A stretch of 16,896 bases of DNA from Euperipatoides rowelli (taxonomy: Eukaryota > Onychophora > Udeonychophora > Euonychophora > Peripatopsidae), in the NCBI GenBank assembly GCA_003024985.2, contig PXIH01S0039718.1; one strand, given 5' to 3'. Positions 9,800 through 16,406 of the stretch are shown here, piece after piece. The notes under the pieces were generated by a model, which saw only the letters and a list, made by a program, of their open reading frames with translations, was not told where the DNA came from and made no database searches. Every line of letters begins with the position of its first letter. Position 1 is the first letter of the stretch. The translations under genes were made by a program, and so were the position numbers.

Positions 9800-10309
9800 C
9801 AGTGATGTCCAACTGAAGAATTCTTTGTCGGGCCCCAAAAAATATTACTGGTTTATTGTGGGCCATACATTGACAAAATTTGGCTGTAAATATTTTAAAT
9901 AATTTTTTTTTTTTTTTTTTTAGTTGTCTGGACGTTTTGTTGACTTCCTGTCAGGTTTGATAAGCATTTTTTTGGTTATCTGGGCGTTTTATTAACTTCC
10001 TGTCAGGTTTGATAAGCCTTTTTTTTGGTTGTCTGGACATCTTGTTAACTTCCTGTTGGGTTTGATAAGCCTTTTTTTTTTGGTTGTCTGGACGTTTTGT
10101 TAATTTCCTGTCAGTTTTGATAAGCCTTTTTTTTTGGTTGTTTGGACATTTTGTTAACTTCCTGTCGGGTTTGATAAGCCTTTTTTTTTTGGTTGCAGGC
10201 TGTTTTGATTACAGAAAGGACGAAATTTGATTAGCTTTTTTTTTTTTGCTACAAACTTCAGAAGGGCCGCAAAAAAAGCTTCAATTGTGGCGCGTGTTGA
10301 ACATAGCTT
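9800..10309 (+). mobile_element. hAT-type non-autonomous element (MITE) with internal minisatellite, 510 bp
   Basis: The left terminus is CAGTGATGTCCAAC. The right terminus, read on the minus strand from 10309, is AAGCTATGTTCAAC, matching at 10 of 14 positions. GGGCC- and GGCCGC-containing blocks sit just inside both ends (about 9830 and 10264). An exact 8 bp target duplication (GTCTAATC) flanks the element. These properties place it in the hAT superfamily by established criteria. There is no transposase frame, so it must have been moved by an enzyme in trans. About 320 bp of its interior is a tandem array. It was inserted at the left boundary of the adjacent element (10317-10606). Confidence 0.85.
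9924..10240 (+). repeat. Minisatellite, 52-55 bp unit, about 5-6 units
   Basis: TTTGATAAGC starts at about 9956, 10008, 10061, 10116 and 10170, giving spacings of 52-55 bp. Each unit reads TTTGATAAGC(C/A), a T-run, GGTTGTCTGGACGTTTTGTT, then AACTTCCTGTC(A/G)GG. The last unit degrades after 10200 (GATTAGC at about 10231). It sits entirely inside the 510 bp hAT-type element and shares its TTTGATAAGC + T-run + GGTT core with the ~96 bp array at 5880-7110. Confidence 0.93.
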
Positions 10310-10317
10310 GTCTAATC
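10310..10317. repeat. Right 8 bp target-site duplication (GTCTAATC)
   Basis: Exact second copy of 9792-9799. Its final C is also the first base of the CAATGGTAGC terminus of the next element, which shows that the upstream element inserted across that older boundary. Confidence 0.85.
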
Positions 10318-10606
10318 AATGGTAGCACTAGGAAGTTGTGCATGGGGTCCATGGTCTGATCCCCTGTTATGAAAAATTCAGAGGGCAAAGCCCTGAAAGT
10401 TTAATTTTTTTAATTTTTTTTATTTACTTGGTTTACATTACCATTCAAATCATAGTTTTGAAATTATTTATAAAATGAATTAAATTATCTAATAAAAAGT
10501 GAGGGTAGGAGTTTATGGCATATGGGGGTACATATGTGAGCAAATAGGACTTGCACCCCCCCCCCTTCTTCCTCCCTACAAGTTCTAGTAATTAGTAATG
10601 CCACTG
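10317..10606 (+). mobile_element. Second hAT-type MITE, 290 bp
   Basis: The left end is CAATGGTAGCACTAG; the right end, read on the minus strand from 10606, is CAGTGGCATTACTAA, with 10 of 15 positions shared. A run of 10 C (10556-10565) lies near the right end. The right flank is GATCTAAT (10607-10614). The matching left flank, GGTCTAAT, is now found at 9791-9798 because the 510 bp element split it away; the two agree at 7 of 8 bases. The CAGTGGC-type terminus with an 8 bp duplication is typical of hAT. The interior is AT-rich and non-coding. Confidence 0.75.
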
Positions 10607-10614
10607 GATCTAAT

Positions 10615-11167
10615 TAGTTCGATCATTTGCATATAAAAATTCCTATTATTAATGACTAAAACTAATAGTTTTAATGTTATCAAATTAAAATTTTCTAAAA
10701 ATATATTTGCTTTATATTGTGCATATGTATGTGTGTGTCGATGAGTTGTTGGAAAGCTGTTCTATTAGATTGTTGCTACAATATTTCAGAAAAGCTTATT
10801 TCATTTTCCATCATAACTTTCAGTAGATGTGTTATTGCATTGGGAATAGAGAAGAGAAATATTAAAAGCTTTACATTTAGCTGATGATGTATAGTTATTT
10901 AAATTCAGACTGTCTCTAGACAGTCCTCAATAAAATGTACCTTATTCAGTAGTTAGTTTGATTGTTAGGAAAGTAGAGGAAGGGGAGATTAAAAATTAAA
11001 TTTTCTTGAAAATTGCTGGATTTTTCATAAAGTGCTTTTTCTTCCTTGGCTTTTTTTTTCTTTCTTTTTAAACCAGGAATTTATTTATAATTGTTAAAAA
11101 TTCAGAAACAAATGATGGACGCTATAACAAAAGGGTGTGAGTAATTTTATATCCAATGAATAGTGAC
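10615..11167. other. Non-coding AT-rich stretch
   Basis: Contains a short (TG)n patch near 10726-10738, a 7 bp-arm hairpin (GACTGTC-TCTA-GACAGTC, 10908-10925), and a pyrimidine tract at 11036-11070 that looks like a splice acceptor region but is followed within a few codons by a stop in the one frame checked. No gene is supported. Confidence 0.55.
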
Positions 11168-11518
11168 TTAGGCCGGTGACACACAGAGCGATGCAATAAC
11201 TTGTGTTGCCTCGTGAGATTTTAAAGAATATAGGTTGCAATGAGCTGCGCCAGACTCGAAAGTGCGGTGATTTTACGTTGACCTGTGTTGACCTACGGTG
11301 GTTTTCGGAGGAAATAAATCTAGAGCTTGCTTTAAAATTGTCGCGTCAACTTGTGGTGAAACCACGCCCTCTTTTTTATACAACATTGCCCAAGTTTAAA
11401 ACCACCGCGAGGTAACGCTCGATGTGGGTGACACCTATTTAATTTTTCACCGAATTTCATCGCGAGTCATCGGAAGGCAGCGCTAGTTATCATACCGCTC
11501 TGTGTGTTGCCGGCCTTA
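11168..11518. mobile_element. PIF/Harbinger-like MITE (345 bp, 11171-11515) with TTA duplications
   Basis: The left terminus is GGCCGGTGACACACAGAGCG. The right terminus, read on the minus strand from 11515, is GGCCGGCAACACACAGAGCG, identical at 18 of 20 bases. Weaker similarity continues inward (ATAACT and TGCCT blocks). The element is bounded by TTA at 11168-11170 and 11516-11518. A 3 bp TTA-type (TWA) target duplication with GC-rich termini starting GG is characteristic of the PIF/Harbinger superfamily. The interior is noticeably GC-richer than the flanks. A 70-codon frame (11203-11415) lies wholly inside and shows no transposase motif. Confidence 0.8.
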
Positions 11519-11584
11519 TTAATGATTAAAATAATTTATCACCTTCTAATGATTATTTAACCTTTTCATAGTATTAAGGGAAGN

Positions 11585-12045
11585 GGGGGGGGGGACTTAG
11601 GCTCCAAGTCTCTACTAGTATTCTGAGTCCAAACCTTAATGGATGACCCTGGGGAAATTTTCCATCCTTTTGCCTAAAAAAAAAATCTTTTTGAAACAAG
11701 AACAGGGACACCCACCCACCCACCCCCATTGTTTTCGGGGCCCAGGACTGGAAGTCCAGGTGGGGCCCTTTCATATTTTTGATAAGCATTTTTGTTATGG
11801 GGGCCCTGTTTGTGAAGATTTGATAATCTTTTTTTTGGTATAGACGTTTTGTTTACCTTTGATGGACCTGTGGGCCTCTTGAGGGGCCCCTTGTGTGAAG
11901 ATTTATTGAGGGTTTTTTTTTTGTATGGCCCCTTATTCAGACTTATGGAGGCTCCCTCTCATCATTCCTGTCATAACTATGTAGTTTCTTATGGAGTTTG
12001 TTAATACATGCCCCCTCCTCCGCCCTGGTCTCAGGACTACCACCC
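11585..12045 (+). mobile_element. Second copy of the repeat family seen at 5794-7260, unexpanded
   Basis: After an N (11584) and 10 G, an unrecognised 140 bp segment with a CCCACCCACCCACCC run (about 11709-11727) leads into 11737-11825, which is collinear with 5794-5890: GGGGCCCAGGACTGG, TTTTTGATAAGC, GGCCCTGTTTGTGAAGATTT. Only one to two core units follow (11813-11930) instead of about 12. The right module, TCATAACTATGTAGTTTCTT with ATGGAGTTTGTT and GGACTACCACCC, is at 11970-12045. This looks like the pre-expansion form of the family. Small open frames on both strands here are repeat by-products. Confidence 0.65.
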
Positions 12046-12420
12046 TGAATAAGATGGTACATTCATGGCAAAAAGATTTTTAAAGGACCTATAAGGCTAT
12101 AACGTTAAAGGTTAAAAATAAAGTATGGAAAAGCCTAGGCAAACAGACCTTCATCGTAAGTGTCCTTCCATGTCTGTAGAAACATTCCTACCTGCAATAG
12201 CAACTGGTCCATCAAGACATCGGTGATAGTCTGATGAAATGATTTGTTTAAAAGGCCTCTTCAATCATTGTCAGATAATTAGGATTAGGGCGACCTTTAT
12301 ATTCTAGATTTTAAATTTTTTAAATTTACGCATTACAATAATCTATAAAATTAGTATTTTTTTTCTTTTATGTCACCAGCTAAATATTTCATCAGTAACT
12401 TTAAATTGTTTGATATTTAT
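12046..12420. other. Intergenic or intronic stretch with ambiguous short frames
   Basis: 12120-12240 is less AT-biased than its surroundings and is open for about 37 codons on the minus strand, with a shorter open frame on the plus strand. Neither has a recognised motif. A pyrimidine-rich stretch ending CACCAG at 12379 is a good splice-acceptor-like site on the + strand, upstream of the lysine-rich frame. Confidence 0.35.
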
Positions 12421-12425
12421 TGAAG

Positions 12426-12578
12426 ACAGTCCCAATTCCTCCAGAAGGATGGAGAGAATTAGCAAAAGTTAAAATCAAGACAAAAAAGGAATCTAAAGTA
12501 TTCAACAACAGCGAGACCTCAGACACATCAAAAGCCAAGAGGAAATTCAAATCAAAAAAGAAGAAAAAACGAAAGTAA
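12426..12578 (+). CDS. Possible 3'-terminal coding exon, lysine-rich C terminus (partial, unidentified)
   Basis: A 50-codon open frame ends in TAA at 12576-12578. Its first half reads TVPIPPEGWRELAKVKIKTK, which has the composition of ordinary folded-protein sequence. Its second half is polar and ends in a basic run, SKKKKKRK, of the kind common at the C termini of nuclear and nucleolar proteins. The frame has no usable start and is closed upstream by TGA at 12411, so if real it is the last exon of a gene lying to the left. Acceptor AGs fit at 12424-12425 or 12428-12429, downstream of a T-rich tract. AATAAA overlaps the stop (12577-12582). Against it: an alternative frame from an AG at 12379 is also open for about 30 codons, the DNA is purine-rich and low in complexity, and no upstream exon was found. 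I do not recognise the protein family. Confidence 0.3.
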   Translation, partial: TVPIPPEGWRELAKVKIKTKKESKVFNNSETSDTSKAKRKFKSKKKKKRK

Positions 12579-13208
12579 TAAAGAGGGAATGGAGGAAAAC
12601 TATAAAAGCAAAATCCAAACAGGATAGGTAAACAAAATTATGATAGCGGAGCAAGATCAAAATGGCAAAGCATTGAATGAGAAGTGGTCATTACAGAAGA
12701 TGGAAAATACTATAGAGGGGAAAAAAGAAAGTAGAGATGAGGGGCAAAGAAACTAAGAGAAGGGAATCCTAATAATACATAAAATTTAAGCTATAAATGT
12801 TTTAATCATCATAAATGTTTATGTGTACTTTTAATGTCTAGTGATTTGTTGTGTTATGTCATGTGATGTCTTGTATTCTGTTTAGCCCATAATACCGAGA
12901 GTAGGTTACCCTCACGGGGCCAGCAGTATCACTGACCAAAATGAAATGGAAATGTAAAAAATTTTCAATCAAGATAAATGTATTTCCACTTCAATGACTA
13001 GTTGGAGATGAAGAAATATTTTTTGGTAATCATATTAATCTCCAAATATATTACCAAAGACAGGCGGTCGGAAATCAGTTGCTTATAACCTTATTCCTTA
13101 CTTGCTAGAAGAAAACAAGTTTTATCCCAGTTCTTTCAATATTCTAGCATCCGAGCAGGTTTGAAAAAGCCGTTACTCAGCTACTCTTACAAGTTCTTTA
13201 TTAAAAAT
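12579..13208. other. Purine-rich then AT-rich non-coding stretch
   Basis: 12579-12760 is strongly A+G-rich on this strand and remains open for 38 codons from an ATG at 12640. If the lysine-rich exon is real, this would be its 3' untranslated region. A perfect 9 bp-arm inverted repeat (TTTGGTAAT at 13022-13030, ATTACCAAA at 13050-13058) lies further on. Nothing else was recognised. Confidence 0.45.
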
Positions 13209-13283
13209 ATTATTAAACAGGATTCAAACCTGTGATGCCTGGGTTTAGAGTCAGCTTTCTTAAAAACTGCTCCGCTTAGACAT
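13209..13283 (-). repeat. tRNA-like sequence, possible tRNA-derived SINE head or tRNA pseudogene
   Basis: On the minus strand, a box A-like TGTCTAAGCGG is followed 41 bases later by a box B-like GGTTTGAATCC. The T arm ACAGG-TTTGAAT-CCTGT (plus-strand 13217-13233) pairs perfectly over 5 bp. A D-stem of TCT/AGA is possible. The anticodon arm region GCTGACTCTAAACCCAG is only partly paired, and the acceptor stem (AT-rich on both sides) does not pair. It therefore is not a functional tRNA as read. The intact internal promoter boxes with decayed arms suit a tRNA-derived SINE or tRNA pseudogene. No second copy is visible in the window. Confidence 0.45.
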
Positions 13284-13309
13284 CTTATATCATTACCTGA
13301 GTAACTTTC

Positions 13310-14110
13310 TCATTATTGAAAATGTACAATTTGAAGCATATACAGTAAGTTAATATCAACTTATGGCTACAATAGAAGGCAACTTCGTCATTAGATTTTT
13401 TCAGTGCATTTCATTTATTTGGTCACGTGAACATTTAATTTTATAGACAAACGATCAAGGTTAGCCCTTTGTGAGTAGCAAAGTAATCGATTATTGTTTG
13501 CTTTTATGCAACAATAATTCTGATGCAAGCCAAGATGAAATTCTAACTTATTAATAAAATGATCAAAAAAAAAATGTTGGTATCGAAGACTATTTTACAA
13601 TGACCAGCATTTTCAAATTACTGCATTAATCCTTTCAGGTAAAGACTTGTGCAGCATTACTTACGAAGATATTTAAAATCGATGTATTTCCCCCCCCCAA
13701 AAAAAACTGAACGTAAAATTCATGATTAGGATTACAGATGATTAAAATTAAAAATTATCGCTACACCATCATCTAAGATATTGTAATCACTCAGTTTTTA
13801 CATAACAATTTCAATCTCTTTAATAAATCCAAATTATAGCGATGTTAACTTTTTTTTGACCGCCATTAATGATAACCAAATCTGACGGAGTAAACCACTT
13901 CTCGAGCAGGGTTAGAAAGTTTGTAACGAAACGAATGAAATGAACTAGATTTTTTTAAGGATGAACGGTCTACTTCATTTCGTGCGCTTAATGACGAACG
14001 AAAAAGTATCGAATAGTTTAAATAATTCAAAAAGTTATCTATTGACGAACACGCCTAGAATATTATGTAGGCATAAAGTACCAAAGGATTGTAATTTTTT
14101 TACTTCATTG
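13310..14110 (+). repeat. Copy 2 of the diverged duplicated segment (partner ~1910-2760)
   Basis: Collinear with copy 1, for example TCATTAGATTTTTTCAGTGC (13388), GAGTAGCAAAGTAAT (about 13473), GTTGGTATCGAAGACTATTT (13576), ATCCTTTCAGGTAAAGACTT (about 13629), a block with AAATCTGACGGAGTAAACCA and CTTCTCGAGCAGGGTTAGAA (13878) and GGATGAACGG (about 13959). A 9 C run with following A-run (13690-13706) is specific to this copy. Its right end meets the hAT-type MITE at 14111. Weak similarity to copy 1 near 2715-2780 may resume after 14548, which would mean that the MITE arrived after the duplication. Confidence 0.6.
14103..14110. repeat. Left 8 bp target-site duplication (CTTCATTG)
   Basis: CTTCATTG directly precedes the CAG terminus at 14111 and recurs exactly at 14540-14547. 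Confidence 0.93.
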
Positions 14111-14539
14111 CAGTATCGGACTGGCCCAGCTGGCTGGCCGGCGATCGCCGCGGGCCCAGGAGGTCAGGAGGCCCTTTGGAAAAAAAAAATAAAAATTTTA
14201 AATTTTATTTAGATAAATAACGAAAAATAAAAGTTATCATGAAAGCACGGCCCTTACATTGAAGGGGGCGGATGGGTCTGTAACCGAGTGCCCCCCCCCC
14301 TCCATGAACAAAATATATAAGAAACTACATAGTTATGACCAGAATGAAAGAATGAGGGACCCATAGGCTCGGTAAAGGTAAACCAGGAATACTATATAGG
14401 GAAGTGACTCACATCATGTGAGCCTACAACTAAAAAAAAAAAAGCTTATCAAATTTAAAAAAGTCTGGCTACGGCTCTGGGATCCAGGGCCCTTGACCAT
14501 TCTCAGCCGGGGGCCCAAAGGGCAGCCAATCCGACACTG
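14111..14539 (-). mobile_element. hAT-type MITE, 429 bp, with perfect 8 bp duplication
   Basis: The plus-strand left end is CAGTATCGGACTGG; the other end, read from 14539 on the minus strand, is CAGTGTCGGATTGG, with 12 of 14 positions identical. The flanking duplication CTTCATTG is exact on both sides. Both ends carry GC-rich GGGCCC-type blocks (14121-14175 and 14480-14530). On the minus strand the interior includes TTTGATAAGC with a long T-run (about 14443-14455) and the module TCATAACTATGTAGTTTCTT (about 14319-14338, minus), which is also the right flank of the repeat loci at 7154 and 11970. It therefore provides the termini missing from those copies. There is no transposase; it is a non-autonomous element. 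Frames of 83 codons (+) and 77 codons (-) overlap its ends and are not genes. Confidence 0.9.
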
Positions 14540-14547
14540 CTTCATTG
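14540..14547. repeat. Right 8 bp target-site duplication (CTTCATTG)
   Basis: Exact second copy of 14103-14110, immediately after the GACACTG end of the 429 bp element. Confidence 0.93.
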
Positions 14548-15327
14548 AATATTTTTTGTTTACATCCTTGGTGAAATAATTTATAAATAAACAATAGTTT
14601 TGCAACCAGTGTTTAGAAAAGCTTTGCTTCAAAAGAGTTAAACACATGAATTGTTTCTTCTAGAGATTTTAGCTTATTTTATTTGCTGTGTTATGCTTAG
14701 TTTAATTCTACGGTTTTAAACCCTATTTGCTATTTAGTATCTTGAGGAAGAAGAATGGCATATTCAGTATGCTGCAAGAAAACTTTTGTTATTCTTTAAT
14801 AAAAGTTCATTTATTCCCTCCTCCTTTTTTCTGATCAGTATATTTCAATAATGGTACAGCAACAGCATGCTTAAATCTTTTATTTTTTTTCAACTCATGT
14901 GAAGAATGTTCTTTGTCCAAGTTTAAGAAGATTTTCCCAAGCAAAAATGACAAATTCATTTATCCCCGGCAACATGGTCTTATTATTTGCCAATAAGATT
15001 AGTCCGGGATTGACTGCTCTGACATCGCTAAGATATGAAGTTATTTTTACCTGTCAGAATTTGTTTTATTTATGTTCAGAACAAGAAATTTGATCTAGCT
15101 CACCAATATTAGAAAAAAAAAAAATTGAAACTAGAATGGAAAAAAAGAAAAAAAGATGTTTATTCAATTTTAAAATGTAATATTCTCTTAAATATATATA
15201 TATATATATTTCTTTATTGTATTAACAATTAGACTACATTACAGAAAGAAAGAATTAAATTTTTGAATTATTAAAAATATTACTGTTTAATAACTTCAAG
15301 GCCAAGATCTTAGCTTATCCTATAGGA
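14548..15327. other. Non-coding AT-rich stretch
   Basis: Includes a (TA)n microsatellite at 15192-15209, an A-run at 15111-15123 and AATAAA at about 14798-14803. A region starting after TATTTAG at 14737 stays open in two frames for about 30 codons, which makes a specific exon call impossible. A 64-codon frame at 14899-15093 has no recognised motif. Confidence 0.5.
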
Positions 15328-15430
15328 CAGGGATCCCTAACTTTTTGTACCGTAGAGCACATTCTAAAATATTGTTAGGGCGGCGGGCTCCATCTATATT
15401 TTCCGTAATGATGAAAATTTATGCGCAGAT
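15328..15430 (+). mobile_element. hAT-like terminus (left end only)
   Basis: CAGGGATCCCTAACTTTTTG followed by ACCG and a GC-richer GGGCGGCGGGCTCC block has the form of many animal hAT termini (CAGGG-TCCC-AAC-TTTTT). The 8 bp outside it is CTATAGGA (15320-15327). No matching right end or second CTATAGGA was found, so the element is either truncated or interrupted by the next repeat. Confidence 0.45.
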
Positions 15431-15728
15431 GTCAAAAATATGGTAGAATCTGGATTGTATCGGCTGTATTTAGACAATTCTCTAACTATCCCCACCACTA
15501 CTCAATTCAGCCGTCTGCGTGCATTGCACTCAAGTTCGTCCACGTTAACTTGTCACAAAAGGTGGAATTAAAGATGTCAATTTACAAGAAACAACTGACT
15601 AAAATTGGTTGCCCTAACCACTCACAATTTAAATAAATGGGATCCGGGTGCTGCCAAGTTAACACAAACAAGCATTTGTTTCTTGGTCGAACATCGGCGA
15701 GCACACACAAATGGTTTGACGTGCGCCA

Positions 15729-16233
15729 TGGTGGTTTCCAAACTTTGTTAATGCATACCCTTTTAAAAAAAACTAATCATGGCGCCTTCCCCACCCCTTT
15801 ATTTCATAAAATAATANTTTAAAATTAATTTGTTCTTAATGCGATAGATGTGCTTGTTTATTAGCACAAAGTTTATATCAAATCTAGGTGTCATTGAAGA
15901 GAGTGCTACTCATAGCTCTTTTTCTACTACTAAACGGGCTCGATATTTGAATTTCATTGCAGCTAATCTAGAAAATCCCGTTTATTTTTTTCCAAATAAA
16001 TGTTTAAATCATGTTTATATCGAAGTTAGAGTGAGATAGGTGGCGGTAAATGCTTTTAAAAAATAAGTTATAACATTTAATGCTATGTTATGAAAGTTTA
16101 TTTTTATGTATATATTTTTTTACTTATATATGTTATGTTATGAAAATTACATTTCCGTTAAACTTGTTGCGCCTCCTTTTGCATTAATCTGCACCTCTCC
16201 AGGGAAGCGCGCCTCCCAGTTTGGAAATCGCTG
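15729..16233. mobile_element. Probable hAT-like MITE with decayed ends
   Basis: The right end, read on the minus strand from 16233, is CAGCGATTTCCAAACTGGGA followed by GGCGCG, a familiar hAT-type terminus. A candidate left end at 15729-15744, TGGTGGTTTCCAAACT, matches it at 12 of 16 positions. The next bases on that side also carry the AAAAAAA and GGCGCC-CCCC blocks often seen in this type. The flanking 8-mers (GTGCGCCA and ATTTAAAA) do not match, so either the left boundary is wrong or the flank has changed. An N lies at 15817. Short frames of 61, 63 and 76 codons overlap this interval and have no transposase signature. Confidence 0.45.
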
Positions 16234-16406
16234 ATTTAAAAAGAGCAGACACAACATGGATTTATAAGTTATAATAATTGAATTAGGGACTACTAACTCA
16301 TCCACTATACATAATTTCTTTAAAATAAAAACCAGTTTATTTGCAGTAAATTTGTGATTAAGATAATATAAAATCAAGTTTGCTAGTCAGATAAGCTTGC
16401 CAGTGC

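Noticed and set aside
11203-11415. 70-codon + frame as a protein gene
   Set aside because: It lies entirely inside the 345 bp Harbinger-like MITE and has no transposase or DNA-binding motif.
12130-12240. Minus-strand exon sharing TCACCGATGTCT with the + segment near 4100
   Set aside because: A single 12-base match is expected many times between all positions of a 17 kb window, similarity does not extend cleanly, and both strands are open here.
14738-14849. Coding exon after TATTTAG at 14737
   Set aside because: Two overlapping frames are both open for about 30 codons, neither shows a recognisable motif, and the DNA is AT-rich; there is no basis for choosing either.
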